Shown here: positions 44,727 through 53,381 of the stretch, in pieces
Layout of the letters: the number at the start of each line of letters is the position of its first letter
How positions within the stretch are numbered: the first letter of the stretch is position 1
NCBI GenBank assembly: GCA_965218985.1
Contig: CBDCMP010000005.1
Location: 1 to 64,000 of the forward strand
Direction: 5' to 3'
Length of the DNA stretch: 64,000 nt
From: Pseudopedobacter sp965218985
Lineage (GTDB): Bacteria > Bacteroidota > Bacteroidia > Sphingobacteriales > Sphingobacteriaceae
Program-made: the position numbers and the translations under genes
Notes under the pieces: generated by a model
Seen by the model: only the letters and a program-made list of their open reading frames with translations
The model's database searches: none
What the model was told of the DNA's origin: nothing

Positions 44727-45164
44727 ATGCCACATTCGTACAACAAAATATGGATACATGCCATTTGGGCAACCAAAGAGCGAGCTCCCCTCGTTCATAC
44801 AAATGTAGAGCAAAAGATATATCAGTTTATAGCTGAGCAATTAAAAGAGCTGGGTTGTCCTGTGAAAATGATCAATGGGATGCCAGACCACATCCATTGT
44901 TTATTTTTACTCCATCCCCAAAAATCAATTGCCGAAGTCATCAAGCAATTAAAGGGCAGCAGTTCGCATTTCATCAATCACAACAATTTGATACCGGATA
45001 AATTCTCTTGGCAAACCGGATATGCGGCTTATTCGGTTTCAGAACCGGTGGTTGAAAAGGTGTATCAGTACATCAAGAACCAAAAGACGCATCATCAAAA
45101 GAGAACCTTCTAACAGGAATATGATGAATTTATAAAACTTTACGGAATAGCTCATCAGGAATGA
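44727..45164 (+). pseudogene. REP-associated (RAYT / IS200-like Y1) transposase with a premature stop
   Basis: A Y1 single-strand transposase. The HUH motif is DHIHCLF (residues about 54-60), and the candidate catalytic tyrosine lies in VEKVYQYIKNQ near residue 115. The start MPHSYNKIWIHAIWATKERAP is typical of the family. The frame is interrupted by TAA at 45111-45113. Read-through gives QEYDEFIKLYGIAHQE and a stop at 45162-45164, the usual family ending, and a CAA-to-TAA change would explain it. The 128-residue product keeps the catalytic motifs but loses the last 17 residues. Direct REP-like repeats flank it on both sides. Confidence 0.88.
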
Positions 45165-45252
45165 GCATTGAAGGTTAGCAAGGGAGCAGCAAACGTTGAC
45201 GTGGATATTACCCGATGGAAAGAAACATCCATCCAAATTGATTCAAACAGCA

Positions 45253-45363
45253 GGAGGGAAATGGATGGATCAATTGTATGCGTGGTGTTTGCCTCTTGTA
45301 GCCCACGGTTTAAACCATAGACCACGGTTTAAACCATAGCCCACGGTTTAAACCGTGGGCTAT
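45253..45363 (+). repeat. REP-like flank B of the RAYT
   Basis: Direct repeat of 44570-44661 with a few substitutions and one additional 19-base half-unit: two half-units followed by the same perfect 28-bp palindrome (45336-45363). The extra unit shows that this array expands and contracts. Flanks A and B together frame the transposase as a REPtron-like unit of about 0.8 kb. Confidence 0.85.
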
Positions 45364-45381
45364 ATTGTTTCATAGAAATAG

Positions 45382-46617
45382 TTATGTGAAAGCATTCTCT
45401 CCCGTCACATCCAAGCCAGTGATTAATAAATGGATGTCATGCGTTCCTTCGTAGGTCACCACCGATTCGAGGTTCATCATATGCCGCATGATGGGGTATT
45501 CGCCAGTGATGCCCATGCCGCCCAGCATTTGCCGGGCTTCCCGGGCGATGTTTAAAGCAGTCTCCACCGAATTTCTTTTTCCCATGGAGATTTGAGCGGG
45601 AGTGGCTCTGTTTTCATTTTTCAAAACACCCAAGCGCCAAATCAATAACTGCCCTTTGGTGATTTCGGTGATCATCTCTGCCAATTTCTTTTGTTGCAGC
45701 TGAAATCCGGCTATGGGTCTTCCAAATTGTTCGCGTTCTTTGGTGTAACGCAAAGCCGTGTCGTAACAATCCATCGCAGCCCCCAAAGCACCCCAGGCGA
45801 TTCCGAAGCGAGCCTGATTTAAACAACTTAAAGGGCCTTTTAAACCTTTGATGTTGGGCAGGATGTTCTCTTTCGGGATTTTTACCTGGTCAAAAACCAA
45901 TTCACCGGTGGCAGAGGCTCTTAAAGACCATTTATGGTGCATTTCAGGAGTGCTGAACCCTTTCATTCCACGCTCCACAATCAACCCTCGGATGGCTCCT
46001 TCCTCATCCTTTGCCCAAACCACGGCGATATCAGCAAAAGGGGAATTGGATATCCACATCTTGGCCCCGTTCAGGATATAATCATCTCCTGATTTTTTGA
46101 TGTTGGTGGTCATTCCACCAGGGTCAGAGCCATGATCGGGTTCGGTTAATCCAAAACAGCCCATGATCTCCCCGGTGGCCAGTTTTGGGAGGTACTTTCT
46201 TTTTTGTTCTTCGGAGCCAAAAGCGAAGATCGGGTACATCACCAGGGAGCCCTGAACAGATGCCGTGGAACGGACCCCTGAATCTCCTCGCTCTATCTCC
46301 TGCATGATGATGCCATAGGAGATGTAATCCAGGCCTGCTCCTCCATATTCCACCGGGATGGTGGGGCCAAAAGCACCGATCTCCCCCAATCCTTTGATCA
46401 GGTGTTTCGGAAAGGTGGCTTTCTGAGCATAATCCTCAATCACCGGGCTCAGCTCTTTTTTGACCCACTCCCTCACGCTATTGCGGATCAACCGGTGCTC
46501 TTCAGTCAATAACTCATCTAAAAGGTAATAATCAGGATGTTCGTACCAATCCTTTTTCACTGATTTATGGAAACGCTCTTCAATCATGTTCATGTGGTTT
46601 ATATTCAAATTTAGCAA
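45382..46617 (-). CDS. Glutaryl-CoA dehydrogenase-type acyl-CoA dehydrogenase
   Basis: An FAD enzyme of lysine/tryptophan breakdown that oxidises and decarboxylates glutaryl-CoA to crotonyl-CoA. The GCDH-type arginine is in GDSGVRSTASVQGS. The FAD/substrate blocks are GCFGLTEPDHGSDPGGM and KMWISNSPFADI. The catalytic glutamate is in VVTYEGTHDIHLL (Glu390 counted from 46617). C-terminal REQFGRPIAGFQLQQ and RQMLGGMGITGEYP complete it. Starts at 46593 or 46587 (MIEERF) are as likely as 46617. The reading frame is intact, but a diverged copy of its 3' end lies 2.8 kb downstream at 42571. Confidence 0.92.
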   Translation of the reverse strand: MLNLNINHMNMIEERFHKSVKKDWYEHPDYYLLDELLTEEHRLIRNSVREWVKKELSPVIEDYAQKATFPKHLIKGLGEIGAFGPTIPVEYGGAGLDYISYGIIMQEIERGDSGVRSTASVQGSLVMYPIFAFGSEEQKRKYLPKLATGEIMGCFGLTEPDHGSDPGGMTTNIKKSGDDYILNGAKMWISNSPFADIAVVWAKDEEGAIRGLIVERGMKGFSTPEMHHKWSLRASATGELVFDQVKIPKENILPNIKGLKGPLSCLNQARFGIAWGALGAAMDCYDTALRYTKEREQFGRPIAGFQLQQKKLAEMITEITKGQLLIWRLGVLKNENRATPAQISMGKRNSVETALNIAREARQMLGGMGITGEYPIMRHMMNLESVVTYEGTHDIHLLITGLDVTGENAFT

Positions 46618-46672
46618 AATGCTTTGTTGGCCATAATTATTTTGAATTAAATGGATTTACCTCCATCTTTGG

Positions 46673-47044
46673 ATGATGAGTGAAAGCAAAAGAAAAATAG
46701 GTCTGGAAGGGGTTAAATTCAATGCTCCCGTAGGTTTTTTTGCAGAGGAACGCATCATTAAAAATGATTTCATGGTGGATTTATTCCTGAGCTTTGAACA
46801 GCAGGAGGCAGTGGATACAGAGGATATTCGCCAAACCATCGATTATATGCAATTGTATGAGGTGTGTGCCCAGGCATTTGAAAAAGAAGCTGCACTGATA
46901 GAAACTGTGGCGCAAACCATTATGAACAGGTTGAAAAGTGATTTTCCGTTTGTGGAGGAGATCCTGGTTCGCATCAAAAAAATGAGTCTGCCGGTAAATG
47001 CGGAGATTCAGCATTCTTTCATTGAATTAAGCTATAAAAAATAA
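46673..47044 (+). CDS. folB: Dihydroneopterin aldolase
   Basis: A folate-pathway enzyme of 123 residues that converts dihydroneopterin to hydroxymethyl-dihydropterin. T-fold motifs: IGLEGVKFNAPVGFFAEER at the N-terminus, TIDYMQLYEV, the glutamate-containing LIETVAQTI, and VRIKKMSLPVNAEIQHSFIEL with the conserved lysine. Two adjacent ATGs (46673, 46676) could start it. It is divergent from glutaryl-CoA dehydrogenase (about 55-bp gap), and its stop overlaps the start of the oxidase gene (TAATG). Confidence 0.92.
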   Translation: MMSESKRKIGLEGVKFNAPVGFFAEERIIKNDFMVDLFLSFEQQEAVDTEDIRQTIDYMQLYEVCAQAFEKEAALIETVAQTIMNRLKSDFPFVEEILVRIKKMSLPVNAEIQHSFIELSYKK

Positions 47045-48441
47045 TGGTCTTTAATCCCGTCAATCAAAAAGTCATCAATAAGCTGATCAAGATAGCAGGG
47101 GGAGGGAATGTATTTACCGACCAGGAGAATATCTTTAAATACAGCAAGGATGAAACGGAGGATCTGAATTTCTTTCCGGATGTGGTGATCAAGCCTAAGA
47201 ACGTGGCAGAGATAGCCGCTATTCTGAAATATTGCAACGAACATACGATCCCGGTCACACCACGAGGCGGCGGAACAGGTTTGAGCGGGGGCGCTTTGCC
47301 GATACATGGTGGCGTGGTTTTGTCTCTGGAGCGATTGAACAGGATCATAGAGATTGATGAAAGAAACCTTCAGGCTTCAGTGGAACCGGGGGTGATCACC
47401 GAGGAGTTCATGAATGCGGTGGCAGAGAAGGGTTTACTTTATCCGGTTGATCCATCCAGTAAAGGTTCCTGCTTCATCGGCGGCAACATCGCTCATGGTT
47501 CCGGTGGCCCAAGGGTGGTGAAGTACGGCACCATCAGGGAGTACGTATTGAACCTGCAGGTGGTACTGGCCAACGGAGACATCATCTGGACCGGGGCCAA
47601 CACCATCAAATACGCCTCGGGATATAACCTCACCCAATTGATGATCGGTTCTGAAGGTACGTTGGGCATCATTACGCAAATCGTATTGAAACTGGTGCCA
47701 CAGCCTAAACATGATGTATTGCTTTTTGCTTCCTTTCCTTCGAATGAGGATGCCTGCGCAGCGGTTTCAGCAATATTCAGGGCAGGGATCATTCCTTCAG
47801 CTTTAGAGTTTATGGAGAGAAGAGGCGTGGAGTGGGTGATCGCTTATGAAGACATCAGCTTTAATATGAACAGGGCGGCAGAGGCTTTTTTAATGATTGA
47901 GTTGGACGGAGCTGATATGGATATGCTTTTCACAGATGCCGAGAAAATCAATGAGGTATTGGAGGCCTATAAATGTTTGGAGGTGCTTTTTGCCGATTCT
48001 TCCACGCAGAAGGAGGAGTTATGGCAGATCAGAAGAAAATTGCCGGTTTCGGTAAAATCAAACTCAGTTTATAAAGAAGAGGACACGGTGGTGCCAAGGG
48101 CAGAGCTGCCGAAGCTCATCCAGGGGATTAAAGAGATCGGGAAGCACTACGGATTTGATTCGGTGTGTTACGGTCATGCCGGTGATGGTAACCTGCACGT
48201 GAACATCATCAAAGCAAGCATGAGCGATTATGATTGGAACCATCAATTGAAGGCTGGCATCAAAGAGATTTTTGAACTCACCGTAAAGTTGGGCGGGACC
48301 ATTTCCGGCGAACACGGCATTGGCCTGGTCCAAAAAGAATTCATGCCCATCAAATATTCAGCGGTCCATTTAAACCTGATGCGAGGCATTAAGCAGGTTT
48401 TTGATCCTAACGGAATATTAAATCCTGATAAGATATTTTAG
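47044..48441 (+). CDS. FAD-linked oxidase (GlcD / D-lactate dehydrogenase type)
   Basis: A 465-residue flavoenzyme oxidising a 2-hydroxy acid such as glycolate or D-lactate. The FAD_binding_4 domain is at residues 40-180 (VTPRGGGTGLSGGALPIHGGVVLSLERLN; GGNIAHGSGGPRVVKYGTIREYVLNLQVVLANGD; YNLTQLMIGSEGTLGIITQIVLKL). The FAD-oxidase C-terminal domain follows, with CYGHAGDGNLHVNI and GTISGEHGIGLVQKEFM. No iron-sulfur subunit is encoded nearby. It is translationally coupled to folB, although the two have no obvious pathway link. Confidence 0.9.
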   Translation: MVFNPVNQKVINKLIKIAGGGNVFTDQENIFKYSKDETEDLNFFPDVVIKPKNVAEIAAILKYCNEHTIPVTPRGGGTGLSGGALPIHGGVVLSLERLNRIIEIDERNLQASVEPGVITEEFMNAVAEKGLLYPVDPSSKGSCFIGGNIAHGSGGPRVVKYGTIREYVLNLQVVLANGDIIWTGANTIKYASGYNLTQLMIGSEGTLGIITQIVLKLVPQPKHDVLLFASFPSNEDACAAVSAIFRAGIIPSALEFMERRGVEWVIAYEDISFNMNRAAEAFLMIELDGADMDMLFTDAEKINEVLEAYKCLEVLFADSSTQKEELWQIRRKLPVSVKSNSVYKEEDTVVPRAELPKLIQGIKEIGKHYGFDSVCYGHAGDGNLHVNIIKASMSDYDWNHQLKAGIKEIFELTVKLGGTISGEHGIGLVQKEFMPIKYSAVHLNLMRGIKQVFDPNGILNPDKIF

Positions 48442-48609
48442 ATCCAAACCTGGTTCACAAATACTCAAACTGTTGATAAAATCAACAAGAAGTATCTTGT
48501 GTTGCTTTAATAATTAGCTTAAAATCAATAATTTGTATTTTATTTCGCTTTTGGCACCGTTATGAATCAGCTATTTCAACATCCATATTTAAATTTAAAA
48601 AATACGATT

Positions 48610-48921
48610 ATGAAAAAATTAATTTTATCAGCTGCATTTTTAGCATTTGCAGGTATCGCTTCAGTCAAAGCCAATGAAATCAAAATATTGTCCCCGGAAA
48701 TTGCCGTTCAGGATAGCACCGTGAAAACTCCGGTTAAACTAGAAGAGTTGCCTGATTCGGTAAAAGCCACATTGGCTTCTGATGCCTATAAAGACTGGAC
48801 ACCTACCGCCGCTTTCTGGGTGAAAGAAGAGGGAGGGGTTGAATACTATCAGATCAATGTTAAAAAAGAGGAGGAAGTTGGCTCCGTTAAAATCAAGAAA
48901 GACGGTACTCCAGTCGAATGA
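48610..48921 (+). CDS. Small secreted PepSY-like protein
   Basis: A 103-residue exported protein. The ATG at 48610 starts directly on the signal peptide (MKKLILSAAFLAFAGIASVKA). An ATG at 48562 would add 16 hydrophilic residues. The mature part has one alpha-beta unit (VKLEELPDSVKATLASDAYKDWTPTAAFWVKEEGGVEYYQINVKKEEEVGSVKIKKDG) like half a PepSY/BLIP-type domain seen in small Bacteroidetes periplasmic proteins. Function unknown. A terminator follows. Confidence 0.78.
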   Translation: MKKLILSAAFLAFAGIASVKANEIKILSPEIAVQDSTVKTPVKLEELPDSVKATLASDAYKDWTPTAAFWVKEEGGVEYYQINVKKEEEVGSVKIKKDGTPVE

Positions 48922-48987
48922 GATCAATGCGCTCGAGAGTTGATTAACCAAACTATTTCAGAATAACAACTGTTTTAGTTAAAATAG

Positions 48988-49010
48988 AAGCCGGATAATT
49001 CCGGCTTTTG
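48988..49010 (+). terminator. Intrinsic terminator after the small secreted protein
   Basis: AAGCCGG and CCGGCTT pair across a 6-base loop (ATAATT), followed by TTGTTATTTTT. It lies 67 bases past the stop codon and immediately before the promoter of the response-regulator gene. Confidence 0.75.
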
Positions 49011-49011
49011 T

Positions 49012-49019
49012 TATTTTTG
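49012..49019 (+). promoter_or_regulatory. Probable -7 promoter element of the NtrC-type regulator
   Basis: TATTTTTG matches TAnnTTTG and lies 4 bases before the ATG at 49024. A transcript from here would be essentially leaderless. Confidence 0.4.
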
Positions 49020-49023
49020 AATT

Positions 49024-50355
49024 ATGATTAGAACATTAATCGTTGAGGATGACACCACTTTTGCAGAATTATTGGAAGGATTTCTGACCAGAAACCATCA
49101 TGAAGTGAAATATGTCACCAAGGTTAAGGATTCATTCAAGCTGCTGGAAAGTCAGACATTCGACTTATTGTTGACCGACTACCGCTTGCCTGATGGAACT
49201 GGTTTGGATGTGCTCGCTTTTGTCAGGGAGCATCACATCAGCCTCCCCACTATCGTGATGACCAGCTTCAATGACGTGCGAACAGCAGTGAGATCCATCC
49301 AATCAGGTGCGACGGATTATATCATCAAACCGGTCAATCCTGAGGAGCTTTCACTGGCAATTAAGAAAGCGCTTGACAGAAAAGAGCATCACGAGGGTGT
49401 TAAAATCAGTGACGACGAGACAGGTTTTATCAAAGGCCAAAGTGTGGTAGCCGATAAATTACACGAATACATCCAGCTTGTTGCACCCACTGATTTGTCG
49501 GTTTTATTACAGGGAGAGAGCGGTACCGGAAAAGAATTCGCAGCCAGAATGCTTCATCAGCAAAGTGATCGGAAACATAAACCCTTTGTGGCGGTTGATT
49601 GTGGGGCCTTGTCAAAGGATTTAGCCGCCAGCGAACTATTCGGGCATGTAAAAGGAGCTTTCACTGGTGCACTAAATGATAAAAAAGGAAAATTTGAGGT
49701 GGCCAACGGCGGCACTTTCTTCATGGATGAAATTGGTAATTTAAGCTACGAAGTTCAGGTGAAATTATTAAGGGCTTTGCAGGAAAGGGTTGTACAACCA
49801 TTGGGGAGCAATAAAACCATAAAAGTGGATGTACGTATCATTGCTGCCACCAATGACGATTTAGTTTACAGCATTCAGAGCGGTGATTTCCGGGAGGATC
49901 TGTATCACCGCATCAACCAATTTAAAATTCAGCTTCCGCCACTTAGAGAGCGTGCCGAAGACCTGGAGCTTTTCATTGAGCATTTCATCAAAGCGTCTAA
50001 TAAGGAATTAGGCCGACAGGTGAAGGGGATGGATGCAGAAGCTAAATCTCTGTTGTTAAATTATGATTGGCCTGGTAATTTGAGAGAGCTGAGCAATGTG
50101 GTCAAGAGAATGGTTTTGCTCACTCCCGGAGAACTGGCTTCGGCCGGCTCCCTGCCTGAAGAGATGATATTAGCGGTAAATCATCCCTCTGTGGGTCATA
50201 CCTCAGATTTAAAAGCTTTTAAGGAGGTGAACGAGAAGGTGCTGATTCAGGAGACGCTTATTAAAGTGAGGTACAATAAATCAAAAGCAGCTAAAATACT
50301 CAATATCGATAGGAAGACTTTGTACAGTAAAATGGAGCGCTATGGCATAGAATGA
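49024..50355 (+). CDS. Sigma-54-dependent response regulator (NtrC family)
   Basis: 443 residues. A receiver domain has its phospho-acceptor at Asp52 (LLLTDYRLPDGTG). The AAA+ domain has Walker A GESGTGKE (residues 164-171), the sigma-54-contacting loop GAFTGA (211-216), and NGGTFFMDEIGNL as Walker B. A Fis-type HTH is at the C-terminus (NKSKAAKILNIDRKTLYSKMERYGIE). It should activate RpoN promoters when phosphorylated. The gene is tail-to-tail with a hybrid histidine kinase, and the two coding regions overlap by 16 bases, so they are very likely partners. Confidence 0.95.
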   Translation: MIRTLIVEDDTTFAELLEGFLTRNHHEVKYVTKVKDSFKLLESQTFDLLLTDYRLPDGTGLDVLAFVREHHISLPTIVMTSFNDVRTAVRSIQSGATDYIIKPVNPEELSLAIKKALDRKEHHEGVKISDDETGFIKGQSVVADKLHEYIQLVAPTDLSVLLQGESGTGKEFAARMLHQQSDRKHKPFVAVDCGALSKDLAASELFGHVKGAFTGALNDKKGKFEVANGGTFFMDEIGNLSYEVQVKLLRALQERVVQPLGSNKTIKVDVRIIAATNDDLVYSIQSGDFREDLYHRINQFKIQLPPLRERAEDLELFIEHFIKASNKELGRQVKGMDAEAKSLLLNYDWPGNLRELSNVVKRMVLLTPGELASAGSLPEEMILAVNHPSVGHTSDLKAFKEVNEKVLIQETLIKVRYNKSKAAKILNIDRKTLYSKMERYGIE

Positions 50356-53231
50356 TTTCTCTGCTCAACCAGGTCAATGAAATCCTCTACTTCATTGATC
50401 AGTGATTCCAGTTCTCTGCTCATCCCGGTACTGATCTCTCTGCTTTCATGGAGACGGCGTTCTTTCAACCTGAATGCTCCGGATAAGTTTTTGGCCCCTA
50501 TCTGAGCCAGTCGGCCAGCAAACCTGTGTATGATTAAACTGGTGTCGGCCAGTTGATTTTTCATCAAAGCTTTTCTTAACAACAAGACGTCCTCTCTGCA
50601 ATCCTGCATGAATCTGTTGAGGATTTTTTGGAGTTGCGCTTCATCTCCAAAAGTCATTCTTCTGATCGCATCGAAGTTGAAGTCCACGGGAGGTTGGCTA
50701 ATCTTTTCCTGATGGGGCACATTTAAGTTTGGTTTCTCCTTGTAAGGCTCGGAATGATTTCTATGCTTCACAAGCTCCATAAACTTTTCCACTTCAGTGA
50801 GCAGTGATTCCAGCTCTCCGGTCATCTCCTCACTGATCTCTTCATTTTCATGGAGATGGCGTTCTTTCAGCTTGAAAGCTCCGGATAACTTTTTGGCTCC
50901 TATCTGGGCCAATCGGCCGGCAAACCTGTGTACGATTAAACAGGTGTCCTCCCGTTGCTTGTTCATCAAAGCTTTTCTCAACAGAATCACGTCATCCCTG
51001 CAATCCTGTATAAATCTGTTCAGGATTTTTTGGAGTTGCGCCTCATCTCCAAAAGTCATCCTTCTGATGGCATCAAAATTGAACTCAACAGAAGGCTGAC
51101 TGATCTTTTGTTGATTTAGAATATTTAAAATCTGCTCCTCTTTGAATGGTTTGATGATTAAGCCGTCAAATCCCTGTTTCAATATCTTCGCCTGCTCATC
51201 GTGCAAAACTTGCGCAGTAACCGCGTAAAATTTAATTCCCGGAGGTAATTTCTTTTTCAGAATGGCACAAAGCTCAATTCCGGAGATCTCTGGCAACCTG
51301 ATATCCATCAAAACATAACGAAGGTCAGTATTTGGTTTCGCATTCAATATCTCTGACACGGTACTGAAAGTACGGTAGGGGACTTTGTTGGTTTTAAAAA
51401 TGATTTCGCAAAGGTTTAAGATGAAATGATCGTCATCAATCATCCAAATCTCGCCTGTGTTTGTATAGTCAGCTAATTTTTTGGAATCAAAAGCTTCGGG
51501 TTCTTTTTCTTTGGTGTAAGCATACTTTAAGAAAATACCGAAAGTTGTACCTACTCCGGGTTTGCTTTTCACATTGATTCTTCCCCGCTGATTTTCCACC
51601 AGCTTTTTAACTATGGCCAGGCCCAAACCTGTCCCACTTCTATTCATGGTGTATCGCTCAGGGCTGTTTACCTGTTCAAATTCATTAAAGATGTTTTTTA
51701 AATCGCTCTCTTTCATACCTATGCCGGTGTCATTGATGAGGAATGAAAAATGCAGATCATCTTCCTGTCTTTTGCAGCTCACTTTTAAACTGACACGGCC
51801 ATTCACTGTGAATTTTATGGCATTTCCCAATAAGTTCAGCAGCACTTGTTTCAACCTGAAAGCATCACCAACAACAAATACATGTTCTCCCAGATCAAAA
51901 TGGGTGATCAGCTGAAGTGATTTTTTCTCAGCCAGCGGACGCATGATCATCGCTACGTCATCTAAAACTTTCAGCATATTGAACGGCTGGCGATGCACAA
52001 CGAAATCTCCTGATATGATCCTGTTATAGTCTAAAACCTCGTTGACAATATGAAGCAGGTGATTGGAAGAGTTATGTATGGCAACTATGTTCTTTTTATC
52101 TGCAACTCCCTGCTTTACGATTTGTTCGGAATATCCGATGATGGATTGCAAAGGGGTTCTGATTTCATGGCTCATGTTGGAGAGGAATCTTTGCTTGGCC
52201 TTTCCGTAATGTTCTGCCTGCTCTTTAGCGATCTCCAGTGCTTTTCTGTACCGGTTGCTTTTGGAGATGTCTGATAAAATGACCACTAATAGAATCGCAG
52301 TCAGAACAAGGAAAACAATTAATACCTTAGTGATCTGATAGACTCCCTGCTGTACTAACTTTTTTGCATTCGCACCATCTGCCCCAATTTGAGCCACTGC
52401 TTCTGACTCAACATCCTTTAAAGTCTTGAGCATTTGAATGGTCAATTCGTTACTTGTTCTGGTGAGGTCAGCTTCTTCACTTAAAAATTGTTTACTTTTG
52501 TGTTTTTGCTCTTTTTCAAGATTGGCAAGCGCATCACCTATATCATTGACTAAGCTGTCTTTGGTAATGGTTTTTAAGGTGTCTTTTTTGATTTGTAATT
52601 CTTTATCAATGATTTTATATACCTCATCATTTTTTTTCTTGCCAAAAACCCTGCTTAAAAACCCCCTTGATTTGGTGTCTTCATTGGGCAAGAGCGTGGT
52701 GGTGGTGGTGGTTTGGGTTTCTGTGGTGATGGTGCTGTCTTCCTTTTGACTTTTGTCTAAGACCAGTTGGTTTAGTTCTTGCACTTTATTGGAGAGCGAC
52801 CGGGTGCTCACCAAACTCTTCCTCACCTTCAGATACTTTACCAATTGTTTGTCCTTATCTGAAATTAAATGTTTGATAGCATTTATTCTTGCCAGTTGGG
52901 TCGAATCATCTTCATAAAGCTCAGTGAGCGTGTCTAGGCTTAATTTGATGTCTTTTGCGTCTTTGAAGAAACTATTGAATTCACTGGATTTATCGAAAAC
53001 CTCGTTTCGCTGAATTTGATCAAGACGGGTAATTTTTTCTGATAGTTGACTCACTATCCTGAGCTTATCATTTGGAGCTGATAATTTATCAAGGGTGTTC
53101 AACATCTCCTTAAAAACAAAATCACTGATACTCCATGCCATAAAAAGTGCAACACCTGTGAAAAGGAAACCGATGATGACCTTACTTTTTGTAGCCTGAA
53201 AGAATTTTGTTTTTTGTTTTTTAGAACCCAT
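50340..53231 (-). CDS. Hybrid sensor histidine kinase with receiver and two tandem HPt domains
   Basis: A 963-residue inner-membrane phosphorelay kinase. A first membrane helix (residues about 14-32), a ~270-residue extracytoplasmic helical sensor, a second membrane helix (about 304-322), HisKA with His355 in NMSHEIRTPLQ, and HATPase (LLNLLGNAIKFT, GTGLGLAIVKK). A receiver has Asp643 in YVLMDIRLPEISG. Then two HPt domains repeat almost unchanged 134 residues (402 bp) apart, each starting NFDAIRRMTFGDEAQLQKILNRF and with phospho-acceptor His768 and His902 in VHRFAGRLAQIGA. Its 3' end overlaps that of the NtrC-type regulator, the likely final acceptor of the phosphoryl group. Confidence 0.94.
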   Translation of the reverse strand: MGSKKQKTKFFQATKSKVIIGFLFTGVALFMAWSISDFVFKEMLNTLDKLSAPNDKLRIVSQLSEKITRLDQIQRNEVFDKSSEFNSFFKDAKDIKLSLDTLTELYEDDSTQLARINAIKHLISDKDKQLVKYLKVRKSLVSTRSLSNKVQELNQLVLDKSQKEDSTITTETQTTTTTTLLPNEDTKSRGFLSRVFGKKKNDEVYKIIDKELQIKKDTLKTITKDSLVNDIGDALANLEKEQKHKSKQFLSEEADLTRTSNELTIQMLKTLKDVESEAVAQIGADGANAKKLVQQGVYQITKVLIVFLVLTAILLVVILSDISKSNRYRKALEIAKEQAEHYGKAKQRFLSNMSHEIRTPLQSIIGYSEQIVKQGVADKKNIVAIHNSSNHLLHIVNEVLDYNRIISGDFVVHRQPFNMLKVLDDVAMIMRPLAEKKSLQLITHFDLGEHVFVVGDAFRLKQVLLNLLGNAIKFTVNGRVSLKVSCKRQEDDLHFSFLINDTGIGMKESDLKNIFNEFEQVNSPERYTMNRSGTGLGLAIVKKLVENQRGRINVKSKPGVGTTFGIFLKYAYTKEKEPEAFDSKKLADYTNTGEIWMIDDDHFILNLCEIIFKTNKVPYRTFSTVSEILNAKPNTDLRYVLMDIRLPEISGIELCAILKKKLPPGIKFYAVTAQVLHDEQAKILKQGFDGLIIKPFKEEQILNILNQQKISQPSVEFNFDAIRRMTFGDEAQLQKILNRFIQDCRDDVILLRKALMNKQREDTCLIVHRFAGRLAQIGAKKLSGAFKLKERHLHENEEISEEMTGELESLLTEVEKFMELVKHRNHSEPYKEKPNLNVPHQEKISQPPVDFNFDAIRRMTFGDEAQLQKILNRFMQDCREDVLLLRKALMKNQLADTSLIIHRFAGRLAQIGAKNLSGAFRLKERRLHESREISTGMSRELESLINEVEDFIDLVEQRNHSMP

Positions 53232-53381
53232 ATGAGCTGATCATTCTAGCATATAACGGTGGTTGGCGAAAAATCATACCAACAACCTTGAGCCACCTGA
53301 TGATTACGTTCTCAGAAAACTTCCCTGAGGCGTGATCATTGAAATCCATCTTCGATATTTAATTAATGGTTACGGTCATCC

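Noticed and set aside
49430..49615. Short antisense frames inside the NtrC-type, ppk1, GH2 and other long genes
   Set aside because: They follow the coding constraint of the sense gene and have no independent support.
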